Shown: piece by piece, positions 35,480 to 44,372 of the stretch
Layout of the letters: each line of letters begins with the position of its first letter
Numbering within the stretch: position 1 is the first letter of the stretch
Program-made: the position numbers and the translations under genes
NCBI RefSeq assembly: GCF_016925635.1
Contig: NZ_CP070490.1
Coordinates: forward strand, 3,912,001-3,976,000
DNA length: 64,000 nucleotides
Reading direction: 5' to 3'
Origin: Lysinibacillus fusiformis
Lineage (GTDB): Bacteria > Bacillota > Bacilli > Bacillales_A > Planococcaceae
The notes under the pieces: model-generated
Told to the model about the DNA's origin: nothing
Databases searched by the model: none
What the model saw: the letters and a program-made list of their open reading frames with translations, nothing else

Positions 35480-35848
35480 ATGACCAGTTCGATTTGGATT
35501 GATACTGAAATTAATAAAGTATGGCAAGCGATTACGGAGGAGCAATCCCTCTCCCAATGGTACGCACCAGGCTCCACATGGGACATTCCCATACTAGCTG
35601 TTGGGGAAAAGATGACATTTACCTTAATGCCAAATGCGCATAATCAGCTATCTGAAAAACTGCCGATGCAGCTAACGATTCAGCAAGTGAAGAAAAATGA
35701 GGAATTTGCCTTTTATTTAGAAGTTCCTGAAACATTGATCGCTATTACGCTAGCCGAGCAGGGCAATGGCACAACGGTGAGCTTTAATTCGCCAGGCTAT
35801 GATGCCTCTCTCGCTAATTTAAAGGCTTTGCTGGAGGGGCATGACTAG
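35480..35848 (+). CDS. SRPBCC (AHSA1-like) domain protein
   Basis: A 122-residue START/SRPBCC-fold protein: SIWIDTEINKVWQAITEEQS then LSQWYAPGSTWDI, the usual ligand-pocket opening, and a shortened C-terminus. The ATG at 35480 has GGAGGT 8 bases upstream. It follows the MFS gene by 29 bases and may share its transcript. Ligand unknown. Confidence 0.78.
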   Translation: MTSSIWIDTEINKVWQAITEEQSLSQWYAPGSTWDIPILAVGEKMTFTLMPNAHNQLSEKLPMQLTIQQVKKNEEFAFYLEVPETLIAITLAEQGNGTTVSFNSPGYDASLANLKALLEGHD

Positions 35849-35957
35849 CCATCTCTACGTCTCAGGTCTTAGATGAATTTCAAGCGTAGGGTCGTATTTT
35901 AATTTCCTTACTCCTATATAATGTAATTATTGGTAGATTAAATGGCGGGAGGAAATA

Positions 35958-36677
35958 ATGTTGAAAAAATTAGTTGGTTTAGGTGTCGTGATGGGGACGT
36001 CAGCATTGGTGCTATCGGGATGCTTTTCCGTTATGCCAAGCAAGATGCGAGAGGAAGCCATCTTGGTGGAAAAGGATAAAGCGAAAGCATTAGAGGTAGA
36101 CATTGATTTAGGTGTCGGGGAAATGAATGTATCGAGCGGTGCAAAGGAATGGGTTGAGGGCAATGCAGAATATAATTTAAAAAAGCTAGCCCCACAGGTA
36201 GACTATGCTGTACATGGCGATACAGGAGAAGTGGAAATCAAGCATAAAGGCTCCACAAAGCTAGGGCTCTCCAATATTAAAAACACATGGGCGATTCAAC
36301 TGAATGACAGCATCCCATTGGATCTGACTGTAGAAACGGGTGCCTCTCTTGCCAACCTCGATTTACAGGGACTTCAGCTGGAAAAACTCGATATTGAAGC
36401 GGGTGTTGGTGATCTAACGGTCAATCTAGGCGGCGATTGGAAAAAGAGCTTCACAACGAATATTGAAACAGGCGTCGGTCAAACAACGGTCATTTTACCT
36501 TCAAAGGTTGGGGTCAAATTAACGACGGAAAAAGGCATTGGCTCGTCTAATGTCGAAGGCCTTGTGTCTAAAGGCAACGGTGTCTATGTCAACGAAGCTT
36601 ATGACAAGGCGGATGTTGTGCTAGAGGTCAATTCGGAATTGGGCATCGGAGAAATTACCTTTAAGTTAGATCGATAG
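35958..36677 (+). CDS. Lipoprotein with beta-solenoid (DUF4097/toast-rack-like) domain
   Basis: A 239-residue protein with a lipoprotein signal peptide: MLKKLVGLGVVMGTSALVLSG ends in the lipobox LSGC, so Cys22 is the lipidated residue. The remainder is repetitive beta sequence with recurring GVGEMNV, GVGDLTVNL, GVGQTTVIL and GIGEITFKL, one per turn, as in the toast-rack/DUF4097 proteins linked to envelope-stress systems. It would sit on the outer face of the membrane. Single gene with a terminator. Confidence 0.82.
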   Translation: MLKKLVGLGVVMGTSALVLSGCFSVMPSKMREEAILVEKDKAKALEVDIDLGVGEMNVSSGAKEWVEGNAEYNLKKLAPQVDYAVHGDTGEVEIKHKGSTKLGLSNIKNTWAIQLNDSIPLDLTVETGASLANLDLQGLQLEKLDIEAGVGDLTVNLGGDWKKSFTTNIETGVGQTTVILPSKVGVKLTTEKGIGSSNVEGLVSKGNGVYVNEAYDKADVVLEVNSELGIGEITFKLDR

Positions 36678-36683
36678 AAAATG

Positions 36684-36719
36684 GAGTAGGCTACTTTCAT
36701 TGAAGTAGTCTCTTTTTTT
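36684..36719 (+). terminator. Terminator of the lipoprotein gene
   Basis: AGGCTACTT pairs with AAGTAGTCT around TCATTG, followed by CTTTTTTT. Confidence 0.8.
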
Positions 36720-36921
36720 GCGTTCAAAAAAATTTAATACAAGTGCAACTTTTTACTTGGGTCAATGACTCTAAGGAGGGAAGGAGGGAACGAAACAGAT
36801 CTACCATTCAAACCGTCAGCCGACACAATAATCATAATAGGGGTGTCAAATACATCCTTTGTATTTGGCGCTTATTTTATGGTAGCTTTAAGAAAGCAAT
36901 TGTTTTAAAGGAGCGAATAGA

Positions 36922-37446
36922 TTGAAGACCTATACATACAAGCAACCAGCAGCCATCGAGTCAACAGAGACCGTTACTATTTTAAATGAAGCAGGGGAGG
37001 TATCGTCCACCGTTCAACGTGTGTATTCCAATGCACTAAAAAAAGCATTCGATAAGACGATGGATTATCGTTATTTCGTTCGATTTGATGCGAATGATCG
37101 CAATGGTCAGCCTCTTTTTACGTGTAAAAAAGTATCCCGTCGTGGACGCGTGCATTTTCGTGGCAAGGATTTGGTGACAGGGAAAGACTATATGATTGCC
37201 TACGATGGCTGGCAAATTATGATTCCCGATTTAGTCATTACCGATGGCGAACAGCAAATCAAACTCAACAAAGAAATGGAGGACTGGTCTGTTTTTACTG
37301 TGAATGAGCAGCCCATCGCCCGTTGGCAAGCGACTTTCTGTGAGACGCATTTTGACATTACTCTGCAAATTGAAGACAGCAGCCCCATTCAGCAGGAAGC
37401 CTTTTTTATTGCAATCGGACAGGCTGTGCTTTTTGTTGGGGCTTAA
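36922..37446 (+). CDS. Tubby-like/LURP-one-related domain protein
   Basis: A 174-residue protein of beta-strand sequence: YRYFVRFDANDRNGQPLFTC, KVSRRGRVHFRGKD and WSVFTVNEQPIARWQATF resemble the single beta-barrel of Tubby C-terminal-like/LOR proteins (B. subtilis YxjI relatives). TTG start with AGGAG upstream. Function unknown; lipid or membrane binding is likely by fold. The 240 bases before it show no other gene. Confidence 0.65.
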   Translation: MKTYTYKQPAAIESTETVTILNEAGEVSSTVQRVYSNALKKAFDKTMDYRYFVRFDANDRNGQPLFTCKKVSRRGRVHFRGKDLVTGKDYMIAYDGWQIMIPDLVITDGEQQIKLNKEMEDWSVFTVNEQPIARWQATFCETHFDITLQIEDSSPIQQEAFFIAIGQAVLFVGA

Positions 37447-37467
37447 GTTAGAAGGGGGCTTGATGAG

Positions 37468-38199
37468 GTGCTAAACATACTACCAGCAAAAGAAATTTAT
37501 TTACAGGGAAACGAGCATGCCCTATTGCTTTTACATTCCTTTACAAGTCATACAAGAGATATGAAAAAAGTAGCCACTGCGTTACATACACAAGGCTATA
37601 CTTGCTATGCGCCCTTATATCGTGGACACGGCACTCTCCCGGAACAGTTATTACACTATCAGGTAGACGACTGGTGGCAGGATGTAGTGAATGCCCATCA
37701 ATTTTTATTGGATGAAGGCTATCAAAAGATTTCAGTCATCGGTCTCTCCATCGGTGGTATTTTCACATTGAAGCTTGCCCAATTAGAGAAGCTGGTGCAG
37801 ATCATTGTCTTATCGGTACCGTTTGATAAGGAGCCAGAGCAATTAAAACAAAGAATTGTAGACTATGCCTACAATTATAAAACGATAGAGGGCAAATCAC
37901 CGCTTCAAATCGCACAGGAAATGGAGCCATTTAAGAACATGCCATTAGATGCGATGAACGCATTCCAAACGTTTATCCAAGAAACGATGCAGCAGCTTGA
38001 TAAAATCACCATTCCTATTGCTATCTACTATGGTGAACGCGACGATGCATGGTATACAAAAAGCGCAGAAATGATTTATCAGCATGTTCAATCATCTAGA
38101 AAACGGAAGAAAGGCTTTGAAAATTCTAAGCATCTTATGACATTAGGACGGGATCAAGAAGCTATCATAAAGGAAATGATGGATTTTCTTCAAATTTAG
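37468..38199 (+). CDS. Carboxylesterase (Est30-like alpha/beta hydrolase)
   Basis: A 243-residue hydrolase. ALLLLHSFTSHTRDMKKVA forms the oxyanion loop, YRGHGTLPEQL is the lid entry, and the nucleophile Ser lies in VIGLSIGG. The acid Asp is in YYGERDDAWY and the His in ENSKHLMT. It matches the small Geobacillus Est30-type esterases. GTG start with GAAGGGGG upstream, 21 bases after the previous gene, so probably in operon with it. Confidence 0.88.
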   Translation: MLNILPAKEIYLQGNEHALLLLHSFTSHTRDMKKVATALHTQGYTCYAPLYRGHGTLPEQLLHYQVDDWWQDVVNAHQFLLDEGYQKISVIGLSIGGIFTLKLAQLEKLVQIIVLSVPFDKEPEQLKQRIVDYAYNYKTIEGKSPLQIAQEMEPFKNMPLDAMNAFQTFIQETMQQLDKITIPIAIYYGERDDAWYTKSAEMIYQHVQSSRKRKKGFENSKHLMTLGRDQEAIIKEMMDFLQI

Positions 38200-38228
38200 G
38201 GAGAGTTTCATTTATAAAAGGAGTGGGG

Positions 38229-38850
38229 GTGCTCACTGAAGAGAGAAATTCGCTCCAGAGGGGTGTAGAAGCGCTCATTCAAGAGAGAACCCCGCTCCAA
38301 AAAGAAGTAAAAGCGCTCATCGAAGGGGAGTCTGCGCTCCAAAAAGGAGTAAAAGCGCTCATCGAAGAGTGAATCACACTCCAAAAAGAAATAGAAGCGC
38401 TCATTCAAGAGAGAACTCCGCTCCAAAAAGGAGTAAAGGCGCTCATTCAAGAGAGAACTCCGCTCCAAAAAGGAGTAAAGGCGCTCATTCAAGAGAGAAC
38501 TCCGCTCCAAAAAGGAGTAAAGGCGCTCATTCAAGAGAGAACCCCGCTCAAAGAAGGAGTAAAAGCGCTCATCGAAGAGAGAACCCCGCTCCATAAAGAA
38601 GTAGGAGTGCTCATTCAAGAGAGAACCCCGCTCCAAAAAGGAGTAAAGGCGCTCATTCAAGAGAGAACTCCGCTCTAAAAAGGAGTAAAGGCGCTCATTC
38701 AAGAAGGAACTCCGCTCCAAAAAGGAGTAAAGGTGCTCATTCAAGAGAGAACTCCGCTCAAACAAGAAGTAGAAGCGCTCATTCAAGAGTGAACCCCGCT
38801 CAAAGAAGAACCAAAAGCGCTCGCCCGAGAAAGCCCCCCGCTCCTAAAAA
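38229..38850. repeat. 42-bp periodic repeat, array 3 (about 15 units)
   Basis: GCGCTC (or GTGCTC) recurs at 38229, 38271 and then exactly every 42 bases to 38775 and 38817, with no indel. A second motif CCGCTCCAAAAAGGAG starts 21 bases into each unit. The unit is clearly related to that of the array at 24-25.3 kb (shared CGCTC cores, same order of halves). The long open frames on both strands inside it are a result of the period and are not genes. Confidence 0.92.
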
Positions 38851-38884
38851 AACAGCCACCTCATCCAGAGAGGGGCTGTTTTTA
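38846..38884 (-). terminator. Terminator of the FtsX-type permease gene
   Basis: AAAAAACAGCC and GGCTGTTTTT form the stem just after the minus-strand stop codon; it can also work for the plus strand. Confidence 0.8.
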
Positions 38885-38885
38885 C

Positions 38886-41360
38886 TTAGATTTCCACGAT
38901 TTCATTCGCTAGCTTTTGTCGGCTAATCCAGTAGCCTTGGAGGGTAAAGACAATGAGTGTTGCTCCTAGGAGGGTGATGCTTGTGATGCCTAATGTTAAG
39001 AAGTCATAGGACATCGGGGAGCCCTCATCAATGAAGCCTAGCATTCTTGTTAAAACTAATCCTAGCAATGTGCCGACTGTGAGACCATAGAGGACAAAGG
39101 ATAGGACTTGTGTCAGTATGAGCTTCATTAAGCCATTTGGTGACAGGCCAATCAATCGTTGGATGGCATAGTCGCTGCGTTTTGTATAAATGGTATGCAG
39201 TAATGTTTGTAGGACACCTAGGGCAGTGGCAGCTATTAAAATAACAAAGACACCGACAAATAGGCTCCAGCGTTGGAAGAACATTTCATTGGATTGCGCT
39301 AGTATGGTCGCTTTATCTGTAAACTTCAGGGCTGGCCAGCGCTCTTCCAAGAATGATAGCTCCGCCAATGCCTGCTCAGGGTGAGATGTTTCGACCATAA
39401 TGTCTTCGATGATTAGGTGATCCTGCGCCGTGAGGAATGATGACCAATCAACGATTATATCAGCACGTTGAATAGGTGTATCGGTAATTCCTATAATTTG
39501 TAATTCACCGGTTGGCATATCCTGCTGGGCAGCAAAATCATAGGAACCTATCGTTAGACGATCACCCACTGATAAATGATGACGTTCGGCAAAGTGCTTT
39601 GTCACCACGAGACCATCCTGCAAATTTCCACCCTCAATTTCAGGCAATTTCTTTAATTGCATAAATTTCTCGATATCAATGATTGTATAGTTTTCTGGTA
39701 GCCATTCTTCGCCGAGTTGTAGGGCAATATACGCATTATTACTTTGTGCATACGCATACTGCACGCTCGGCACTGCTTCAATTTCCTCTATAATAGCAGG
39801 TGTGATGGTTGGATCATTTAATTCATTATTAATCTTTACGGCTGTTTCGTATTGTGATTCCGTGTAGGCAAGGTCGTTGAGCTGTAAGGTTTTCATTAAT
39901 GAGCTGCCAAAGGTTAAAATGACCATTAATCCAATAATGCTGAGCACCACGGGCATATTTTTGCGTACTTGTGGCATGAGCTGCTGGCACGCTAAATAGG
40001 CTTCTTTGCCAAGTACCTTTCGAATCGGCTTTAAAGCCAGATGAAGGATGACTGTAAATAGATAGGGGATTAGTAACAGTAAAATCCCACATACGAGTAA
40101 TGTCCCGAGTAGAATAAATAAGGCACCTTGATCGCTTCCTGTCCCAGCTAAATAGGCTTGTAAAAAGAATAGTAAAGCGATCACACCTACAATACTGACG
40201 ATGATTGCTTTCCATTTTGTCCAACGAAGATGTAAATGTTCATTTTCTGAAGCGATTTGTAATGGCAATAGTCTGGAACTTTTAGCTACTTGCCATTTTG
40301 TCATCATCTGCAGAATCAAGAAGCTGGAAAGGGCAATCAATAGTATAAATCCAATAGGAAGCTCTGTTTTAGCATTAGGTAAATGCAACAAGCTAATTAA
40401 TTGTGGCAGCCAGATTTTTATCACCACAAGGCTCAGCGTTGTTCCAAGCATAACACCAAAGCTAATGATCAGTGAGAGTTGGAGCTTAACAATACGTCCA
40501 ACCTGTTTTACTGATGCCCCGAGAGCCCGTAAAATCATTAGTTGCTCTTTGATTTTATAGAATAATAGCTGGAATGTGGACAGCAATAGGACGCTTGAAA
40601 TGAGTAAAATAAAAACAGATAGTACAATCATAAAAACCATTAAGCTCTGTAAATTTCTTTTAAATACATCGTAATCACTCATAACATCAACACGTAATGT
40701 TGCATCGAGTTGTTTGATTTCTGCACCTACTGCCTTGGCACGACCCTCATCTGTTTTCATGAGCGCAAATATGCCTGCCGTTTGTGGCTGACTATTGTTC
40801 ATCCATGCTTTGACAACATCATTAGCTAAGAGGATGATATTAGGACTGTCAGTGCCTTTCATAGTCGGTAAAATTTCTTGCACGATAAAATCCTTTGATT
40901 GAATATGAATGGAGTCCCCAACGCGTTTATTGAAAAGACGGGCAACATTTTCTGAAAGAATGGCATCGTTCGGTCCAAGATTGACCTCGAAATGGTAGCG
41001 GCTTTTCACAAGGTCATCATTTTCCACGCCAACGGTATAAAAAGCAGTGTGCTTTTCTTGTTCAACCATTGTATGAGCTAGCGATAAACTGGACACTTGT
41101 GTGACACCTGCTAGGGTAGAAAGCTCCTCTATTTGTGATGCTGTCAACAATTTTTGCTGATCGGGATTATAACCGACCATTAAGTCCATTTCTCCATACA
41201 ATGCTTGGATGTCGGCCTTCATCTGGCTATTGGCATTCCAAATGTAGACGGTCATTGTCATCACCAGGCAAATCGAGATCGTAATAATACTAATACTTGT
41301 TAGGACATTTGCCCAAGCGGCACGAAATAGCTTGAGGGCAATATTGCGCATCGTAAACAT
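38886..41360 (-). CDS. FtsX-family ABC transporter permease
   Basis: An 824-residue permease with two MacB/FtsX-like halves. A helix at the N-terminus (NVLTSISIITISICLVMTMT) is followed by a large outer domain, then helices near 250-400, a second outer domain and four helices at the C-terminus. The ATG at 41360 shares its A with the stop of the ATPase gene (TAATG) and has GAGGGGGG upstream; the in-frame ATG at 41405 lies inside the ATPase gene. Such pairs move lipids or antimicrobial peptides, or signal envelope stress. Confidence 0.88.
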   Translation of the reverse strand: MFTMRNIALKLFRAAWANVLTSISIITISICLVMTMTVYIWNANSQMKADIQALYGEMDLMVGYNPDQQKLLTASQIEELSTLAGVTQVSSLSLAHTMVEQEKHTAFYTVGVENDDLVKSRYHFEVNLGPNDAILSENVARLFNKRVGDSIHIQSKDFIVQEILPTMKGTDSPNIILLANDVVKAWMNNSQPQTAGIFALMKTDEGRAKAVGAEIKQLDATLRVDVMSDYDVFKRNLQSLMVFMIVLSVFILLISSVLLLSTFQLLFYKIKEQLMILRALGASVKQVGRIVKLQLSLIISFGVMLGTTLSLVVIKIWLPQLISLLHLPNAKTELPIGFILLIALSSFLILQMMTKWQVAKSSRLLPLQIASENEHLHLRWTKWKAIIVSIVGVIALLFFLQAYLAGTGSDQGALFILLGTLLVCGILLLLIPYLFTVILHLALKPIRKVLGKEAYLACQQLMPQVRKNMPVVLSIIGLMVILTFGSSLMKTLQLNDLAYTESQYETAVKINNELNDPTITPAIIEEIEAVPSVQYAYAQSNNAYIALQLGEEWLPENYTIIDIEKFMQLKKLPEIEGGNLQDGLVVTKHFAERHHLSVGDRLTIGSYDFAAQQDMPTGELQIIGITDTPIQRADIIVDWSSFLTAQDHLIIEDIMVETSHPEQALAELSFLEERWPALKFTDKATILAQSNEMFFQRWSLFVGVFVILIAATALGVLQTLLHTIYTKRSDYAIQRLIGLSPNGLMKLILTQVLSFVLYGLTVGTLLGLVLTRMLGFIDEGSPMSYDFLTLGITSITLLGATLIVFTLQGYWISRQKLANEIVEI

Positions 41361-42175
41361 TAGCGATCCCCCCTCGTAATTTGTTTGAATTTCATTAAAA
41401 TACAATCCAAATCCTCTTCATTCTGCTGGTTTTGATAGGAATCCACAATTGCCCCATCATGGAAGAACAGTACCCGATTGGCATAGGTAGCTACATAGGG
41501 GTCATGTGTGACGAGTAAAATCGTTTGCTGGTTCGTTTTTTGCAGAGCAACGAGCAGCGCTAAAATTTCATCTGTTGTATGAACATCCAAAGCCCCTGTT
41601 GGCTCATCTGCCAGTAAAATAGGAGGGTTAGCAATAATCGCACGCGCAATGGCGACACGTTGCTTTTGTCCACCAGACAGCTCATGGGGTCGATGCTTTG
41701 CCCAAGCGGCGATATTCAAGGTTTCCATCATGTGCTGCACACGCACCTTAATCTCCTTGCTAGGAACATCATTTAAAATAAGGGGAAGTGCAATATTATC
41801 CTCGACGGTTAAATCCTTTAGCAGATGAAAGGATTGGAAGATAAAGCCGATATTTTCTTTTCGAAATTGCGATGCTTTTGGCTCTTGATAAATAGCGTGA
41901 GCTTCCTTGCCAAATAAAAATAATGCGCCGTCTGTTGGCTCATCAATGGCACTGATCATATTCAGAAGTGTGCTTTTACCAGAGCCGCTTGTCCCCATAA
42001 TCGCTACCATTTCTCCTTGATAAATGGTGCAATGGATATTTTTCAAGGCATTCACAGTATGATGCTTTTGCTGATAAATTTTGGACATCCCTTCAACACG
42101 TAGCACTTCTGTTAACCGTCCTTCAGGGATGGGTATTGCATTAATGACTTCTTTCAGCGGATTGAACCCACTCAT
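41360..42175 (-). CDS. ABC transporter ATPase (MacB/LolD type)
   Basis: A 271-residue ATPase: Walker A MGTSGSGKST, Q-loop FIFQSFHLL, signature LSGGQKQRVAIARAI and Walker B LLADEPTGALD. All are canonical for the LolD/MacB group that pairs with FtsX permeases. It carries about 29 extra residues at the N-terminus, overlapping the end of the sigma gene by 35 bases. A start further in (for example at MSKIYQQ) cannot be excluded, though AAAGGGGG precedes this ATG. Same operon as the sigma factor. Confidence 0.9.
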   Translation of the reverse strand: MSGFNPLKEVINAIPIPEGRLTEVLRVEGMSKIYQQKHHTVNALKNIHCTIYQGEMVAIMGTSGSGKSTLLNMISAIDEPTDGALFLFGKEAHAIYQEPKASQFRKENIGFIFQSFHLLKDLTVEDNIALPLILNDVPSKEIKVRVQHMMETLNIAAWAKHRPHELSGGQKQRVAIARAIIANPPILLADEPTGALDVHTTDEILALLVALQKTNQQTILLVTHDPYVATYANRVLFFHDGAIVDSYQNQQNEEDLDCILMKFKQITRGDR

Positions 42176-42725
42176 CGAGATATGCCCCCTTTAATTGTTG
42201 TCGTAATGCTTGCAAGCCACGGCGAATATATGTTTTCACGGTGCCTTCAGGACATTGCAAAATCGCCGCAATATCCTTGACCGAGTAGTCTTGATAAAAT
42301 CGTAGCAATAGCACTGTTTTGTACTTTTCCTCGAGCTGGCAAAGAGCCTGCCATAAATCCAGCTCTTCTTCGATATATGTAGGGGATGAGCTTGTTAAAT
42401 CCTCGAAAGTTTGTGGTTCAACAGGCATAACTGTATTTTTCTTCGCTATATAGGTTTTACAGCAATTAATCATAATTCGGATGAGCCAAGTAGCAAAATA
42501 GTGTGGCTCCTTTAATTGTGGCAAGCCCTCATAGGCTCGAATAATGGTTTGCTGAAAAACTTCTACGGCGTCGTTTTCATTTTGTACGTAGACATAGGCC
42601 ATGCGATAAAGCTTATGCTGCTCCTGCTCAATTAGCTGATAAAATGCTTGCTCATCACCTTGTTGGGCTAAGGCTACAAGAGATTGTTGGGTGCACGTAA
42701 TGAAAATCGCCTCCTTTTCGACCAT
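42141..42725 (-). CDS. ECF-type RNA polymerase sigma factor
   Basis: A group IV sigma factor of about 190 residues. Region 2 is LVALAQQGDEQAFYQLIEQE with DAVEVFQQTIIRAYEGLPQL; region 4 is LLLRFYQDYSVKDIAAILQC with PEGTVKTYIRRGLQALR. Three starts are possible. The ATGs at 42755 and 42725 have no good Shine-Dalgarno site, whereas a perfect AAAAGGAGG (42718-42710) lies 8 bases before an ATT codon at 42701. From that ATT the protein would begin ITCTQQSLVALAQQ, the normal length for the family. No anti-sigma gene follows; the sigma gene overlaps an ABC ATPase gene. I give 42725 as the first ordinary start. Confidence 0.88.
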   Translation of the reverse strand: MVEKEAIFITCTQQSLVALAQQGDEQAFYQLIEQEQHKLYRMAYVYVQNENDAVEVFQQTIIRAYEGLPQLKEPHYFATWLIRIMINCCKTYIAKKNTVMPVEPQTFEDLTSSSPTYIEEELDLWQALCQLEEKYKTVLLLRFYQDYSVKDIAAILQCPEGTVKTYIRRGLQALRQQLKGAYLDEWVQSAERSH

Positions 42726-42861
42726 TAGACTCAGCAAGTCGTCATTTCGATTCAAGTTTTTTATTTTTATTGAGAAACTTAATAAGCATACCCATTTAAT
42801 AGTAGGTTATCAATTTATTGCTATAATGATAGTGGCTTAATCGAAAAAAAGGAGTGAGTTT

Positions 42862-43764
42862 ATGAGCAGAAAGCCTATTTATGTCGAGATAGACATCCAG
42901 GCGCCTATAGAAAAAGCATGGGATTATACACAAAATCCTCAGTTGCATGAGCAATGGGATTTACGTTTTACATCCATTACCTATAGTCCGAAAAAATCAC
43001 CTGAGGAGCCACAGCGTTTTACCTATGAAACGAAGGTCATGCCAGGCTTACAGGTAAGCGGCTGGGGAGAAAGCAAGGGGGAGCATCATAAAGAAAATGG
43101 CACGCGAACATCCTCTCTGCATTTTGGCACGCCTCAAAAGCGCTCACCTATAGCGGAGGGAAAGGGCTATTGGCAATATATCCCGCATCAACAGGGGCTG
43201 ACATTTTTAACTCAATATGATTATGACACACGCTATGGCAAGCTTGGCACATTCTTTGATCTATTTTTTCGCCCATTAATGGGGTGGGCGACGGCACTCA
43301 GCTTTGATGTATTAAAAAGATGGCTAGAAAAAGGAGAAAATCCTGCTGCCCAGTATAGACGATTCTTTTTAACCATGCTCATGCGTATATTCTTTTGCTT
43401 TGTCTGGTTCTATCATGGTCTTGTACCGAAGATTGTCCATCTGCATCCGCAGGAATTAAAGATGACGGCTTCATTACTAAACCATGCAGATCAGCTAGTG
43501 GTGTGGATAGGGGTTGCAGAAATCCTTTTTGCCTTGTGTTGGCTTTACCCGCGAGGAAAACGCTGGCTCTTTGGCATACAAATCATTGTTTTTCCACTCT
43601 TGACGATCGCTGCTATTGGTGCGGACCCGACAAGTATTCAAGCTCCCTTTAATCCACTCACCTTTAATAGCGCTTTATGGGTGTTGTCAATCATCGGATT
43701 TAGCTTAAGTAAAGATGTCCCAAGTGCCAAAAGCTGTAAAAGAAAGCGAGGACAACAAGGATGA
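42862..43764 (+). CDS. SRPBCC plus DoxX-like membrane protein (YndG-like)
   Basis: A 300-residue two-part protein. Residues 1-160 form an SRPBCC ligand-binding domain (VEIDIQAPIEKAWDYTQNPQ, HEQWDLRFTSI). From about 175 there are four helices of the DoxX-like type (MRIFFCFVWFYHGLVPKIVH to the C-terminus). AAAGGAGTGAG precedes the ATG. It overlaps the DUF4166 gene by 4 bases. The order SRPBCC, DUF4166, YndJ-like is the same as B. subtilis yndG-yndH-yndJ. Confidence 0.8.
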   Translation: MSRKPIYVEIDIQAPIEKAWDYTQNPQLHEQWDLRFTSITYSPKKSPEEPQRFTYETKVMPGLQVSGWGESKGEHHKENGTRTSSLHFGTPQKRSPIAEGKGYWQYIPHQQGLTFLTQYDYDTRYGKLGTFFDLFFRPLMGWATALSFDVLKRWLEKGENPAAQYRRFFLTMLMRIFFCFVWFYHGLVPKIVHLHPQELKMTASLLNHADQLVVWIGVAEILFALCWLYPRGKRWLFGIQIIVFPLLTIAAIGADPTSIQAPFNPLTFNSALWVLSIIGFSLSKDVPSAKSCKRKRGQQG

Positions 43765-44372
43765 CGATCTATCAAACATTTTTAGGGGATGATTTTGCAA
43801 GACTTCATCCGATGCTACAACAGCGTTATGCGTTACCGATTGATGAACCATTTTTTGCTCAGGGTGTGATGCATCAAATAAAATCTGGTGCTAAATGGAT
43901 GCGTCTCTTTTATACGCTGGCAGCGAAAACGCAATTTCTGTTCCCTGAGTCAGGGGAGAATGTTCCCTTTACCATTTCGAATACATGCCGAGCTCTGCCG
44001 AGTGGGGTACTGGAGGTGCTATGGGAGCGCACCTTTTATTTCCCACAGAAGACAAGGCATTTTGATGCAAGGATGACCATTGATCCAATCCGAAAAATTG
44101 TGAAAGATTATTTAGGCACACCTTCTCTTTTTTATTCCGATTTGCACTTTACGGTGACACGAGAGGGAACGTTAGTTATTCGTTCAGGTAAACAGCGTTT
44201 TGTCCTCTCTCGTTTCGAATGCCCCATGCCTAGATTGATAGAGGGGCGGGTCATTGTGGAGGAGGGCTTTGATGAATCGAAAAATGTCTTCACCATTCAT
44301 GTCTCCATCCATAATCCATTAATAGGGAGGCTCATGATGTATGCTGGAGAATTTACGCAACAATCGAAGTAA
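43761..44372 (+). CDS. DUF4166-domain protein (YndH-like)
   Basis: A 203-residue soluble protein with the DUF4166 pattern: FARLHPMLQQRYALP near the start, WERTFYFPQKTRHFDARM in the centre, and LGTPSLFYSDLHFTVTREG then RLIEGRVIVEEGFDE toward the end. No catalytic motif is known for the family. Overlaps both neighbours, so translation is coupled. Confidence 0.82.
   Translation: MTIYQTFLGDDFARLHPMLQQRYALPIDEPFFAQGVMHQIKSGAKWMRLFYTLAAKTQFLFPESGENVPFTISNTCRALPSGVLEVLWERTFYFPQKTRHFDARMTIDPIRKIVKDYLGTPSLFYSDLHFTVTREGTLVIRSGKQRFVLSRFECPMPRLIEGRVIVEEGFDESKNVFTIHVSIHNPLIGRLMMYAGEFTQQSK

Noticed and set aside
36743..36925. 60-codon frame before the Tubby-like gene
   Set aside because: No recognisable sequence features; it overlaps the ribosome site of the next gene and looks like a chance frame.
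38208..38786. Long minus-strand open frame of repeated LLNERLYSFLER-like units
   Set aside because: It lies wholly inside the 42-bp repeat array. A period divisible by three keeps frames open on both strands; no ribosome site is present.
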